Of a DNA stretch of 64,000 bases, positions 1 to 9,588 are shown one piece after another. The stretch's first letter is position 1, and the number at the start of each line of letters is the position of its first letter. Source of the DNA: Lachnospiraceae bacterium (lineage in GTDB: Bacteria > Bacillota > Clostridia > Lachnospirales > Lachnospiraceae); the NCBI GenBank assembly GCA_017619635.1, contig JAFZRZ010000029.1, forward strand, positions 1 through 64,000. The letters run 5' to 3'. Below the pieces are notes generated by a model. That model made no database searches. It was given only the letters and a program-made list of their open reading frames with translations, and was not told where the DNA came from. The position numbers were made by a program, and so were the translations under genes.

Positions 1-4
1 TATT

Positions 5-28
5 TTAGACAGACTTTTGTCTGTCTAA
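5..28. promoter_or_regulatory. Perfect inverted repeat, possible repressor operator
   Basis: Two perfect 10-base arms (TTAGACAGAC and GTCTGTCTAA) flank a TTTT spacer. No U-rich tract follows on either strand, so it does not look like a terminator. Its length and AT-rich ends resemble TetR-family operators. The gene it would control lies outside the window, so the role is inferred only. Confidence 0.35.
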
Positions 29-41
29 TTGTGATGTTCAG

Positions 42-86
42 AAATAAAACAAGAGCGGTGAAGATATAAATATCTCCATCGCTCTT
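42..86 (-). terminator. Rho-independent terminator after the chemotaxis gene
   Basis: On the minus strand a long hairpin has arms AAGAGCG / CGCTCTT at its base and GATAT / ATATC near the loop (51-86). It is followed by a T-rich stretch (TTGTTTTATTT). It sits about 90 bases after the stop of the chemotaxis gene and probably ends the whole cobalamin transcript. Confidence 0.65.
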
Positions 87-177
87 GCTGATTTTTGGGT
101 TAGACCCTTAAGTGTTCAATGTAAACTTAATGACATTGGGTTACTGGCCTTTTCCCTTTTTAAATACATTTCAAAAA

Positions 178-1683
178 CTACTCTTCATTAAGCTGTCTGG
201 CTTCTTCATTGATCTCAACTACAAGTCTCTCAACTTCCTTTAAGATCTCCTGGTTCATCTCACTTGCTGTATAAGTCTCAGATGAATGAGCGCTTACCTC
301 TTCGGTTATCGCTGAGATGGTCTGGATCGAATCAACGATCTCTCTGTTTGCATCTGCGAGTTTTTCAACCGAATCATTAAGTTCAGCTGACTGATTCTTC
401 ATCTGCTCAATGCTCTCATTGATAGCTGTGAAGCTCTCTGCAGCCAAAAGAGCTGTCTCATTCTGGGTCTTGTTGGTAGAAACAAGTGTATCTATCTTTT
501 CAACCATGTTGTTGAGCTGAGAAGAGATATTGTTTATGAGCTCGTTGATATCTGCTGTAGCACTTGTTGTCTGTCCTGCAAGGTTTGAGATCTCGGTAGC
601 AACAACCGCGAATCCTCTTCCTGCCTCTCCTGCTCTTGCTGCCTCTATTGAAGCGTTTAGTGCAAGCAGGCTTGTCTGTGAAGCAACGCTGTTGATAAGC
701 TCTGTTATAGAGTTCATCTTGTTTGTGTATTCCGTGAATGCCTCAAGTGAAGAAACAACCTCGTTTCCTGCCTTTTCAGCCTCTTCTGCAAGAGTGTTGA
801 TACTGTCGATCTTTTCACGTCCCTGTTCAACAGCCTCGATGGATTTTTCCATATATCCTGCGATCTCTTCAACCGCATTCTCAACCTGTCCTATGCTGTC
901 CTGGATAAGTTCTGTCTTAACAAGCTGATTCTGAATGGCTTCTGCAGATTCATTGGTACCTGTGCTTACTTCAGACATTGAATTGATGGTCTGTTCCATT
1001 GATGAGTTAACGCTTATCATCTTGGACTCAACAAGTTCAACATTTGAAGACATGGCCTTTGATATTCCAAGGATCTTCTCAAACAGTTCATTGATCTTTG
1101 TTTTCTCAAGTGTGAGTCTTGCGGCTCTGATATCATTGATCAGTGCATACATCCTGTTTATCATGATAAAGAATATTACACACATAAGAACGAGCAGAAC
1201 CTGTATCTCATAGCTTACTATGTTTTCAGCAGATGTGTTCTTTTTTATCACTGCTTCATACAAAACATCAAATACATTCTCAAGGATAGCCCCTATACCG
1301 ATGATATAAACGAATCTGACATTGTTAAACAGCATACATATCAGAAGCATCGGTAATACATATGTAAAAACCAGGTTGTTGTTTGCTGTGAAAAGAACCA
1401 CCGTATACAGCAATGCAAATCCTATCCCTATGATACGCATTACCGCAAATTCGCAATCTCTCTGCCTGTTATAAGCCATCCTTGCAAGTATCACCGGTGC
1501 TATGCAAAGTGCCAATACAAGGATTGTATATCCTAAAGTCCTGTTACCCTTGATCAGCTCCAGCAGATAAGCCGCAGCTATGATACAAAGCAGAATGGTC
1601 TGACAGATAACACCGACTCTGTTCGCTTTCTGCATTTCAGACATCGCTGCTTTTTCCTGCAGTTCGTTAATATTCTCTCCCAT
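178..1683 (-). CDS. Methyl-accepting chemotaxis protein
   Basis: A 501-residue chemoreceptor that would pass ligand information to CheA/CheW. The first ~200 residues hold about six hydrophobic segments with very short loops and no large extracellular sensing domain. The rest is the long helical signalling region, with the hairpin-tip signature around residues 340-370 ([20 protein letters not shown]). No HAMP domain is evident. The start ATG has a good upstream AAGGAG. It begins 35 bases after the small Cys-rich gene with no terminator or clear promoter between, so it may be the last cistron of the cobalamin operon. The ligand is unknown. A membrane-embedded sensor that reads membrane state or a small molecule is possible but unproven. 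Confidence 0.9.
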   Translation of the reverse strand: MGENINELQEKAAMSEMQKANRVGVICQTILLCIIAAAYLLELIKGNRTLGYTILVLALCIAPVILARMAYNRQRDCEFAVMRIIGIGFALLYTVVLFTANNNLVFTYVLPMLLICMLFNNVRFVYIIGIGAILENVFDVLYEAVIKKNTSAENIVSYEIQVLLVLMCVIFFIMINRMYALINDIRAARLTLEKTKINELFEKILGISKAMSSNVELVESKMISVNSSMEQTINSMSEVSTGTNESAEAIQNQLVKTELIQDSIGQVENAVEEIAGYMEKSIEAVEQGREKIDSINTLAEEAEKAGNEVVSSLEAFTEYTNKMNSITELINSVASQTSLLALNASIEAARAGEAGRGFAVVATEISNLAGQTTSATADINELINNISSQLNNMVEKIDTLVSTNKTQNETALLAAESFTAINESIEQMKNQSAELNDSVEKLADANREIVDSIQTISAITEEVSAHSSETYTASEMNQEILKEVERLVVEINEEARQLNEE

Positions 1684-1718
1684 AAATTAATTCTCCTTCT
1701 CCTTACTCTTTTTAAGTA

Positions 1719-1961
1719 TCATCTTTTTCTCAGAAGTTCCATTACGAGATCATAATTCTCCGGAACATGAGGGAAGATACAGTCTATACAGCTTTTTACA
1801 AGCTTTCCGTTCTTCTCGACCATCTTATAATTCCCCGGACAATCCATATCGTACAGTGGGCAGAAACAGAACAGACAGTTTATATCGTCACTGTATTTGT
1901 GGCAGGGATAATACTCGCATTTTCGATTTGCAAAAAAGCGACTGGAATCATCTGTCTGCAT
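1719..1961 (-). CDS. Small Cys-rich metal-binding protein at the end of the cobalamin operon
   Basis: About 80 residues with roughly eight cysteines, including a CLFCFCPLYDMDC stretch and CIDC near the C-terminus. This matches the 'cysteine-rich small domain' family (PF04071) that is often found beside cobalamin genes. An upstream in-frame ATG at 1988 exists, but GGAGG lies just before the ATG at 1961 (start MQTDDSSRF), so I prefer the later start. It overlaps the 3' end of cbiA by 14 bases, which indicates translational coupling. The cysteines and histidines suggest binding of a metal or FeS cluster. A role in cobalt handling is inferred from position only. Confidence 0.75.
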   Translation of the reverse strand: MQTDDSSRFFANRKCEYYPCHKYSDDINCLFCFCPLYDMDCPGNYKMVEKNGKLVKSCIDCIFPHVPENYDLVMELLRKR

Positions 1962-3363
1962 ATTCCCGCATCCTCCGATAAAATTCATAAATCATATTAA
2001 CATGCGAACCGTAATAAAAGTGTGAGAAACCCCATAAATTATTTTCACCTGATATCATGCATTCCCATGACCTGCTGCCATCAGGTTTTACTGCCCTGCA
2101 GCTGTCCCCGTTTGCAGTGCTCTCAAAGTAGTGAAACTCATGTCCCTTCATGCCGACTAAGCTTTTTGCGAGTAAGGAAGCATCCCCTTTACAGGAATCG
2201 ATCTTTAGATATCCGAATCTTACCAGCGATCCCGTATAACGGCACTCCCCGTCTATCAGACCTGCCAGTTCAAATCTCTTTCCCTCACTGTCTGAGACAT
2301 ACTTATGAAGATACATGAATCCCCCGCATTCAGCCAGAGACGGCATACCGTTTTTTATCACATTCCTTATGGAATCAAGCATCGGTCTGTTATTACTTAA
2401 CTTTTCAAGGAAAAGCTCCGGATAACCCCCTCCCAGTAACAGTCCTGCTGCCCCCTTTGGTATATGATCATCGTTTAACGGTGAAAAGCATTCTATCCTT
2501 ATACCCATATCACGCAGGATATCGAGATTCTCTTTATAGTAAAAACAAAAAGCCTCATCATAAGCCACCGCAAGTATGATCTCTTTTTCACCTATACCGC
2601 TTACAGGGATCTTTACATCATCTACTGATACAGGACGGGCTTTATCCATAAGCTTGATGAGCATGTCTATGTCACAGTTTTCATTAAGTGCATCTGAGAC
2701 TTTCTCTATCTGTCTGTTTATATCCTTTATCTCATCGGGAAGCTTAAGTCCCAGATACCTGCTCTCGATATTTATATCCTTTATCTTTGGCACACAGCCA
2801 AGACAGTGAACATCCTCAAAGTCTGCTTTTTTAAGTTCTTCTTCGATACACGGCTTTAACTTTTCAAAATAAGCCCGCGATACTCTGTTTAGGATCACCC
2901 CTTTTATAAGAGAATATCTGTCATCAAAAAGTATCCCCTTTATAAGAGATATGATCGTTCTTCCCGCACCTTTTGCGTCTATCAGAAGGATTACGGGAGT
3001 ATCTGTCAGATGGGCGACATCATAAGCGGAGGCCTTATCATCAACAGGGCTTATTCCGTCATAAAGACCCATCACACCTTCTATAAGGGCATGTCCCTCA
3101 CCTTTTTTTGAAAGGATATGTTTAAGATAATCCTCATCAGAAAAGAACGGATCGAGATTCTCACTGTCAATGTTTAGAACCTTCTTGTGAAACATCGGAT
3201 CTATATAGTCGGGTCCGCACTTATATGATCTTATATCCAGTCCGCGTTTTGTCAGGCATTTAAGAAGTCCGCAGGTTACTAGTGTCTTTCCGCTCCCACT
3301 GCCTGGTGCCGCTATCAAAACTCTCGGTATATTCAGTTTGCTTTCAGTTTTAATATCAGTCAT
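1948..3363 (-). CDS. cbiA: Cobyrinate a,c-diamide synthase
   Basis: Glutamine-dependent amidation of the a and c side chains of cobyrinate in the cytoplasm. The N-terminal domain has a P-loop of the dethiobiotin-synthetase type (APGSGSGKT, about residue 20). The C-terminal part is a class I glutamine amidotransferase with nucleophile Cys in AECGGFMYL and the late His in GHEFHY. Length (about 471) is normal for the family. The frame is open to a TTG at 3372 that overlaps the cbiJET stop. The ATG at 3363 (MTDIKTESK) is the more ordinary start, although neither has a strong ribosome binding site. It is embedded between cbiJET and the Cys-rich gene. Confidence 0.93.
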   Translation of the reverse strand: MTDIKTESKLNIPRVLIAAPGSGSGKTLVTCGLLKCLTKRGLDIRSYKCGPDYIDPMFHKKVLNIDSENLDPFFSDEDYLKHILSKKGEGHALIEGVMGLYDGISPVDDKASAYDVAHLTDTPVILLIDAKGAGRTIISLIKGILFDDRYSLIKGVILNRVSRAYFEKLKPCIEEELKKADFEDVHCLGCVPKIKDINIESRYLGLKLPDEIKDINRQIEKVSDALNENCDIDMLIKLMDKARPVSVDDVKIPVSGIGEKEIILAVAYDEAFCFYYKENLDILRDMGIRIECFSPLNDDHIPKGAAGLLLGGGYPELFLEKLSNNRPMLDSIRNVIKNGMPSLAECGGFMYLHKYVSDSEGKRFELAGLIDGECRYTGSLVRFGYLKIDSCKGDASLLAKSLVGMKGHEFHYFESTANGDSCRAVKPDGSRSWECMISGENNLWGFSHFYYGSHVNMIYEFYRRMREYADR

Positions 3364-3368
3364 ATTTA

Positions 3369-5369
3369 TCAAATGGTAAATGCAAATATCATCACAGGGT
3401 TTTCAGACTGCAGCATGTTATGGTCTCCGATCTTTTTGATGTTTGAGCATGCTATCTGAATGATATCGATATCTTTTGCATCAAACTTCTTTATCATATC
3501 CTGTGTTACGGCGATGGTCTCCAAACTTACGGCATTGACCACATATCTTATACCTGTCTTTTTGTTCTTTAACTCATTTATTATATCCGCCAGTCTTCCG
3601 CTGCTGCCGCCTATGAACACTCTGTCTGGCACGGGATAGTCTTTAAGTATCTCGGGAGCCTCACCCAAAACAGGTATCACATTTTTCACATGAAGGCTTT
3701 CCATGTTCTTTTTGATAAGCTCATAAGCTTCCTCTTTATGCTCAAACGTGTAAACCCTTAAAGATGGATGCAAAGCCGCGATGCTTATCGCTACCGAACC
3801 TGTACCGCCTCCTATATCATATACGGTATCACCGCTTTTGATATCTAATCTTATGATGCTCTCATTCCTTATGCATTCCTTGGTCATCGGGACCTTGTCA
3901 CGTATGAAGCTCTCATCATCATAAAGTTTTATCACAGGACGTTTCTTTGCATTCTCATTTATGACAAGGAGTGTCAGTATGCCTCCGCCCTCGTAGTCTA
4001 TTGCCTGTTTTGTATTAAGTTTAATTATCTCCTCGTTATCGTATGAAAGATCTTTTCCGATGATAAACCTGCATTCAAGACCGTTCTCACCAACAAGTCC
4101 TGCCACATTCCTTAAGTCCTCATCTCCCGATAGCAGTACAAAAGTCTTTCTGTTATACAGTATCTTATCCTTAAGCTCATTTAATCTGTATATATCATTT
4201 CTTCCGTGGATACTGAAAAGAACGGCATCATCATAGGTCTCGTTTACAGCTGCGCAAAGATAAGAAACACTCGATATACCGGGGAGAACTCTTACATCCG
4301 TATCAGGCATCTTATCTTTTATGGCATCTGTCATCTTTTTGGCACCGCTGTAAAAAGAGCTGTCTCCGGTATAAAGGATGAGTGCCTTATTAATATCAGT
4401 TTCCTTCTTTAAAACATCCAGGATATCCTTAGGCATGTATAATGGGTACTTCTTTTTTGCGTTTATGTTCTCAATGAGTCTCTTTGCTCCAAAGACAGCA
4501 TCACTCTCCTCAATGATGTCATTAAGTATGTTTATCGCATATTTCTTATCACCCGGTCCGTATCCTGCTATAAAGACAGTCCTTTTTATATCGCTAATAT
4601 ACTCATGCCCCGCTGCCATCTCATATGCCTTATATATGCTTATGCCTTCATCCTCTGTAGGTCTGTTTATCACATGACAGATCGCACCGGTTATCTTTGA
4701 GGCTTTGATCTTCTCATCAAATCCCCCGCTTGTCCCGCTGTCTTTTGTAACGATATGCTTTATGTCATACTGTCTCATCATCGATACATTAAGATCGGTT
4801 TTAAATGGCCCGTGCATCGCTATGATGTTTTGTGAGGGTATGTTTAAGTCATTGCATATCTTTAGGCTCTCATATACAGGCAGTATCCTCACATAGGTCT
4901 TCTTTTTTGTCTCTTCCGAAACACTTTCGCAATATGCCCCCAGCTGGTTGCTGCCTATGGTAAGAAGGATGTTTCCCTTTGTTTCATTAAGAGCTTTTGC
5001 ACACTCAGTGACAGAATCATATCTCAAAACGTCCTTATCATCACAGATATTGCTCTCTCTCTTTATCCTTACATATATGGCTTCTGTATCTTTGACAGCC
5101 TCTTTTATATTCTTTGTGACTTCACTGGCATAGGGATGTGTCGCATCTATCACCATGTCATCATAAGTGATACCTAGTCCGTTAAGATACTCTCTCATCT
5201 GACTGACATCCATTCTTCCCACATGTACAGATGCAAAACTGTCATCATCCATCACATCACTTCCATAGTCCGATGCGACGCATACATGATGTCTTATGCC
5301 CACTTTGTTTAGCATATCCGAGAGCTTATGTCCTTCTGTTGTACCCGAAAAAATAACTATATTTTTCAT
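3369..5369 (-). CDS. cbiJET: CbiJ-CbiE-CbiT triple fusion: precorrin-6A reductase plus C5/C15 methyltransferase-decarboxylase
   Basis: 666 residues carrying three consecutive pathway enzymes. Residues 1 to ~250 are CbiJ/CobK-like (start MKNIVIFSGTTEGHKL; reduction of cobalt-precorrin-6A). Residues ~263-470 are a CbiE-type tetrapyrrole methylase (GYGPGDKKY). Residues ~475-666 are CbiT, with a class I SAM site DIGGGTGSV near 515 (C15 methylation and C12 decarboxylation). CbiE-CbiT fusion is well known as CobL; the extra N-terminal CbiJ is less usual. The ATG shares a base with the cbiH stop (TAATG), so translation is coupled. The fusion probably channels labile cobalt-precorrin-6/7 intermediates. 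Confidence 0.92.
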   Translation of the reverse strand: MKNIVIFSGTTEGHKLSDMLNKVGIRHHVCVASDYGSDVMDDDSFASVHVGRMDVSQMREYLNGLGITYDDMVIDATHPYASEVTKNIKEAVKDTEAIYVRIKRESNICDDKDVLRYDSVTECAKALNETKGNILLTIGSNQLGAYCESVSEETKKKTYVRILPVYESLKICNDLNIPSQNIIAMHGPFKTDLNVSMMRQYDIKHIVTKDSGTSGGFDEKIKASKITGAICHVINRPTEDEGISIYKAYEMAAGHEYISDIKRTVFIAGYGPGDKKYAINILNDIIEESDAVFGAKRLIENINAKKKYPLYMPKDILDVLKKETDINKALILYTGDSSFYSGAKKMTDAIKDKMPDTDVRVLPGISSVSYLCAAVNETYDDAVLFSIHGRNDIYRLNELKDKILYNRKTFVLLSGDEDLRNVAGLVGENGLECRFIIGKDLSYDNEEIIKLNTKQAIDYEGGGILTLLVINENAKKRPVIKLYDDESFIRDKVPMTKECIRNESIIRLDIKSGDTVYDIGGGTGSVAISIAALHPSLRVYTFEHKEEAYELIKKNMESLHVKNVIPVLGEAPEILKDYPVPDRVFIGGSSGRLADIINELKNKKTGIRYVVNAVSLETIAVTQDMIKKFDAKDIDIIQIACSNIKKIGDHNMLQSENPVMIFAFTI

Positions 5370-6097
5370 TAGTGTTCATATCCTCTGGGGGTGATCATCC
5401 ATTCACCCTCAAAACGTGTCTTTGAATTTCCGATAAAAACAGTAGTGAACATATCCACCTGTTCGTCTTTAAGCTGTGATAGTGTGCACAGTTTTTTTAC
5501 TGTACCCTCTCTTGCTATGTTCATCACATATCCGCAGCAGGTATCAGGTGAGGCATAGTTTAGCATCAGCTCGCATGCCCACCTAAGATAGTCTTTTCTC
5601 TTATGGCTCGAAGGATTGTAGAGCACCACACAAAAGTCTGCTTTTGCTGCTGAGAGCAGTCTTTCTTTTATAAGTTCCTTATCCGTTAAAAGATCGCTTA
5701 AACTGATCACACAAAAATCATGTGCAACGGGTGCTCCAAGATATGCCGCACCGCTTAAGGCAGCTGTCACTCCGCTTATTATCTCTATATCATCAAATCC
5801 GTCTTTTAGAGCTATCTCTAACATCGGAGATGCCATACCGTATACGCCCGCATCACCGCTGCATATGAGAGAGACATTCTTTCCCTCTTTGGCAAGTGAC
5901 ATACACATCTGACAGCGTTCAGTCTCCTGCTTCATGTTGCTCTCTATGAATTCCTTATCAGGATAATGATCTCTTACCAGTTCAATGTAGGCTTTGTATC
6001 CCACTATCACATCACTGTCTTTTAAGGCTTTATCTGCCTTAATAGTCATCATCTCATGATCCCCGGGGCCGATCCCCACCACATATATCTTTCCCAT
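5369..6097 (-). CDS. cbiH: Cobalt-precorrin-3 C17-methyltransferase
   Basis: 242 residues of the SAM-dependent tetrapyrrole methylase family that contract the ring and methylate C17. The N-terminal GIGPGDHEMMT motif and the later ICSGDAGVYGMASP loop are family hallmarks. VLYNPSSHKRKDYLRWA near residue 160 is typical of CbiH/CobJ rather than CbiF. It begins one base after the cbiG stop region and overlaps cbiJET by one base. It lacks the C-terminal FeS extension found in CobZ-like or some fused CbiH60 forms. Cytoplasmic. Confidence 0.92.
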   Translation of the reverse strand: MGKIYVVGIGPGDHEMMTIKADKALKDSDVIVGYKAYIELVRDHYPDKEFIESNMKQETERCQMCMSLAKEGKNVSLICSGDAGVYGMASPMLEIALKDGFDDIEIISGVTAALSGAAYLGAPVAHDFCVISLSDLLTDKELIKERLLSAAKADFCVVLYNPSSHKRKDYLRWACELMLNYASPDTCCGYVMNIAREGTVKKLCTLSQLKDEQVDMFTTVFIGNSKTRFEGEWMITPRGYEH

Positions 6098-6098
6098 A

Positions 6099-7088
6099 TC
6101 AGATCCTTCTTTTTGCCACAGCCAGTGTCATTCCGCTTAACGCCTGTTTTTTTAATACAAGCTCAGCTTTATATCCCGCACCGAGTATTGCTGCTCTCTC
6201 GCATACATTGTCCACACCTACGGTCTCTTTAACAAATTCAGATGACGAAAACTCACCCTGAAGTCTATTTAACATCTCACTGTCAAACACAAGCAGCGGT
6301 AAACTGTATTTATCACAGAAATGCTTAAGCGCTTTCTCATCTTTTTTCACATCGATAGAACAGACGGCATATATCATATCCGTTGTGATATCCATCTTTT
6401 TAAGCTCGTTTAGGATACTCTCTTCCGCCTCTTTTACATCCTTATCTTTTTTCATACCTATACCGATCGTATATGGCTTTGGAGAAAGCAAAAGAGAATA
6501 TTCCCTGTCAGTCTGATCAGAAACGATGATATCGACTTCTTCTTTGGGAGGATAATCCTTAAAGGAAATAGTCACAGGCTTTCCTTCTATGGCTTTTGCG
6601 TTCACCTTCTTTATACCGTCTCTGTTTCTTATCATGAGAGAGTTTTCTTTTGCATATACATCCGCACTGAAGGCATCATGAAGATCTGTTGATGTTGTTA
6701 TCACAGGAACTGCATCCAAAAGCTTTGCAAGTGTTAATGCCAGTTTGTTTGCTCCTCCAACGTGTCCGGAAAGTATGGGGATCACAAACCTTCCCGTATC
6801 ATCTATAACTATAACCGGACTGTCTGATAGTTTATCCTTCACAAAGGGAGCTATCATCCTAACGGCTATGCCTGTTGAACCAACAAAGATGATCGCACTG
6901 TGCTCCTCAAACCTGTCTCTTACCCAGCCTGAAAGTGTGCCGTCAAGTCTTATAAAGCCCTCATTATCACAGTCTTTGGAGTCTGTATATGCCACTATCT
7001 TTTCTATACCGGCTCTGTCTGCTTCTCTGTTTAGTTTTTCCAATACATGCATACCGTCTTCGGTAAAGCATATGGCAGTCTTTTTCAT
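6099..7088 (-). CDS. cbiG: Cobalt-precorrin-5A hydrolase
   Basis: Opens the delta-lactone of cobalt-precorrin-5A and releases acetaldehyde, a step specific to the anaerobic pathway. The 329-residue protein has the CbiG N-terminal domain (GSTGIAVRMIAPFVKDK near residue 70, then ILSGHVGGANKLA), a variable middle and the compact C-terminal domain beginning at GIGMKKDKD (~residue 210). Standalone, not fused to CbiH or CbiF. It sits between cbiF and cbiH with one-base spacing. Confidence 0.92.
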   Translation of the reverse strand: MKKTAICFTEDGMHVLEKLNREADRAGIEKIVAYTDSKDCDNEGFIRLDGTLSGWVRDRFEEHSAIIFVGSTGIAVRMIAPFVKDKLSDSPVIVIDDTGRFVIPILSGHVGGANKLALTLAKLLDAVPVITTSTDLHDAFSADVYAKENSLMIRNRDGIKKVNAKAIEGKPVTISFKDYPPKEEVDIIVSDQTDREYSLLLSPKPYTIGIGMKKDKDVKEAEESILNELKKMDITTDMIYAVCSIDVKKDEKALKHFCDKYSLPLLVFDSEMLNRLQGEFSSSEFVKETVGVDNVCERAAILGAGYKAELVLKKQALSGMTLAVAKRRI

Positions 7089-7853
7089 TTACTTACTGTC
7101 ATTTCCTTTTCTGTATTCAGTCGTAAAGTCAGGATCATAAAGCTTTGATCTTTCATATCCTGACTGTTTTATCGCATCTCCCACCAGTACGATGGCGGTC
7201 TTTGTTATATCATTCTTCCTTGCTGTCTCACAAAGAGTACCAACAGTGCAGATAAACCTCTTTTGTTCAGGCCATGTGGCCCTATAGACAAGGGCTGCCG
7301 GTGTGTCTTTGTCATACCCGCCTTTTATCAGTTCATCGGACAGTTTATCAAGCATTCCGGTACTTAAATATACAGCCATGGAAGCTTTATGCGATGCCAG
7401 AAGGGATATCTTCTCTCTTTCTGGTACGGCTGTCTTTCCTTCCATCCTTGTTATGATGAGAGTCTGTGATATTCCGGGAAGTGTATATTCAAGATCAAGG
7501 GATGATGCCGCACCAAAACAGGCACTTACTCCGGGACATGATTCATAACTGATGTGATTTGCTTCCAGGATATCCATCTGTTCCCTGACAGCACCGTAAA
7601 CACTCTGATCACCGGTGTGAAGCCTGACCACGTTCTTATCCTCTTTGTCAGCCTTTATCATCAGGTCAGTCACCTGCTCAAGAGTAAGTTTTGAACTGTC
7701 ATGGATCTCAGCGTCTTTTTTTGCATACTTTAAAAGCTCGGGATTCACAAGACTTCCCGCATATATGATCATATCCGCTTCACTTATGAGCCTCATTCCT
7801 CTGACTGTTATAAGATCGACCGCTCCCGGTCCCGCTCCAACAAAACTGATCAT
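7089..7853 (-). CDS. cbiF: Cobalt-precorrin-4 C11-methyltransferase
   Basis: 254 residues, a SAM-dependent tetrapyrrole methylase that adds the C11 methyl group. It has the start motif FVGAGPGAVDLITVRG, IIYAGSLVNPELL, and the HTGDQSVYGAVREQMD loop that separates CbiF/CobM from other family members. The start ATG overlaps the cbiD stop by four bases (ATGA type). The length is normal. Its substrate is the product of CbiH and its product goes to CbiG. Confidence 0.94.
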   Translation of the reverse strand: MISFVGAGPGAVDLITVRGMRLISEADMIIYAGSLVNPELLKYAKKDAEIHDSSKLTLEQVTDLMIKADKEDKNVVRLHTGDQSVYGAVREQMDILEANHISYESCPGVSACFGAASSLDLEYTLPGISQTLIITRMEGKTAVPEREKISLLASHKASMAVYLSTGMLDKLSDELIKGGYDKDTPAALVYRATWPEQKRFICTVGTLCETARKNDITKTAIVLVGDAIKQSGYERSKLYDPDFTTEYRKGNDSK

Positions 7854-8956
7854 TCCTTACCCACTTCCTTTAATATCAGACTCTCAGCATCTTTTGTCTC
7901 ACCCAAGAGTCCCCATCTGTTTGAATAGATCATGCACTCTATCTGCATCTTACCTGCAGCTCTTTTATTAAGATAAAACGATACCCTTTCCATTATGTGT
8001 TCAAAACACTGCTTTTCTATACCTTCTTTTATGAGGAACTCATAAGCCTCTTCAGTGGATACACTGTCTAAGATCTTAAGGACAGTCTCTTTGGAGGCAT
8101 TGCTTCTTACAGCTGCCTCTGCCATCAGCTCCATCCTGCAGTCAGCCTCCCTTGAGTGGGTGTTCATGATACCGCCGGATACTTTGATGAGTTTACCCAC
8201 ATGACCGACAAGAACCATCTTTTCAAAACCGAGTTTTACAGCGATATCTATCGTATCTCCGATATAGTTTGAACACTTGACTGCCCTGTCGAGATCATAG
8301 CCGTATCTTTGTCTCATAAAGTCCAGCCCGTAATTGCCGGGAGATATTATGACTGTGTCCCTGCCCTCGCATCTTTGCTGGTTAAGCTCTACTCTTATCG
8401 TATCTATTAAAGCCTTTGTGCTCATGGGCTCGATTATGCCGCTTGTTCCTATGATCGATATACCGTCAATGATACCCAGTCTGGGATTGAATGTCTTTTG
8501 GACTATCTCCTTACCCTCAGGGACAGATATCTCTATCATGACCGAATCCGGACAGTCAAACATATCCATTATCTCCAAGACATTTTCGCTTATCATCTTC
8601 CTTGGGACAGAGTTTATGGCAGCACTGCCGACCTCTTGGTCAAGCCCGGGTCTTGTCACTGTTCCAACACCTTCACCGCCTTTGATGATCACTGAGTGCT
8701 TCTTATCTTTAACGATACCTGCTTTTGCATAGATCAGGATCCCTGCCGTGACATCAGGATCATCACATGACTCTTTTCTTACTGCACAGCTCACATGATC
8801 CTCACTGATCTTGATATCCTCTATATGAGCATCAAAACTGACACCCGAAGGCGTATCTATCTTAAATATTTCTTTTCTGTTTCCGCCAAGGAGCATGTAG
8901 GTGGCTGCTTTTGCCGCAGCAGCCGCACAGCTTCCCGTAGTAAAACCGTTCTTCAA
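7850..8956 (-). CDS. cbiD: Cobalt-precorrin-5B C1-methyltransferase
   Basis: 368 residues, anaerobic-pathway C1 methylation. The opening residues TTGSCAAAAAKAA and the TRPGLDQEVGSAAINSVPR region are conserved CbiD features. FNPRLGIIDGISIIGTSG follows in the middle. CbiD is the diagnostic gene of the oxygen-independent route. It lies six bases after cbiC and overlaps cbiF by four bases. Confidence 0.94.
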   Translation of the reverse strand: MKNGFTTGSCAAAAAKAATYMLLGGNRKEIFKIDTPSGVSFDAHIEDIKISEDHVSCAVRKESCDDPDVTAGILIYAKAGIVKDKKHSVIIKGGEGVGTVTRPGLDQEVGSAAINSVPRKMISENVLEIMDMFDCPDSVMIEISVPEGKEIVQKTFNPRLGIIDGISIIGTSGIIEPMSTKALIDTIRVELNQQRCEGRDTVIISPGNYGLDFMRQRYGYDLDRAVKCSNYIGDTIDIAVKLGFEKMVLVGHVGKLIKVSGGIMNTHSREADCRMELMAEAAVRSNASKETVLKILDSVSTEEAYEFLIKEGIEKQCFEHIMERVSFYLNKRAAGKMQIECMIYSNRWGLLGETKDAESLILKEVGKE

Positions 8957-8961
8957 ATTCT

Positions 8962-9588
8962 TTACTCCATGTTTAAGACCGCGTTACATATGGCTGCCGC
9001 TATATTGCTTCCGCCTTTTCGTCCCCTGTTTACGATATATGGAATATCACTCTCAAGGATGAGTTCCTTTGCAGCCTCCACATTAACAAAACCAACCGGC
9101 ACTCCTATGATGAAGGCAGGTTTGTATTTTCCGCTTCTGTAAGCCTCATTTAATGTGATGAGAGCCGTAGGTGCATTCCCAACAACAAATATGATCTGAT
9201 CACTCATCCTCATGGCTTTTTCCATGCTGACGGAAGCCCTGGTTATCTGTCTTTCTTTAGCTTCTTCTGCCACATCCTCATCTGCCATGAAACAACGCGC
9301 CTCGATCCCGTACTTTGCAAGCTTCTTTTTGTTTATGCCTGCAAGAGCCATGTTCGTATCTGTTATTATCAGAGTCTTCTTTCTAAAAAGCTCCTTTAAG
9401 ATTTTTACCGCATCCTTAGAGAATTTTAAGGTGTTTGCATAATCAAAATCAGCGCTTGTATGTATGCATCTTTTTATGACAGGTGCGGTATCTCCCGAAA
9501 GTATCACACCCATGTTTTTTAATTCCTCTGTCAGTATCTCGAAACTCCTGTTCTCGATCTGATCAGGCATTACATATTCAATCTCCAT
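8962..9588 (-). CDS. cbiC: Cobalt-precorrin-8 methylmutase
   Basis: 208 residues. Shifts the C11 methyl to C12, giving cobyrinate. The conserved catalytic-histidine region is visible (RCIHTSADFDY, His about residue 43), and so is GNAPTALITLNE in the C-terminal half. The length equals that of known CbiC/CobH. It overlaps the preceding aminotransferase-like gene by 11 bases, typical of the tight packing in this operon. Confidence 0.93.
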   Translation of the reverse strand: MEIEYVMPDQIENRSFEILTEELKNMGVILSGDTAPVIKRCIHTSADFDYANTLKFSKDAVKILKELFRKKTLIITDTNMALAGINKKKLAKYGIEARCFMADEDVAEEAKERQITRASVSMEKAMRMSDQIIFVVGNAPTALITLNEAYRSGKYKPAFIIGVPVGFVNVEAAKELILESDIPYIVNRGRKGGSNIAAAICNAVLNME

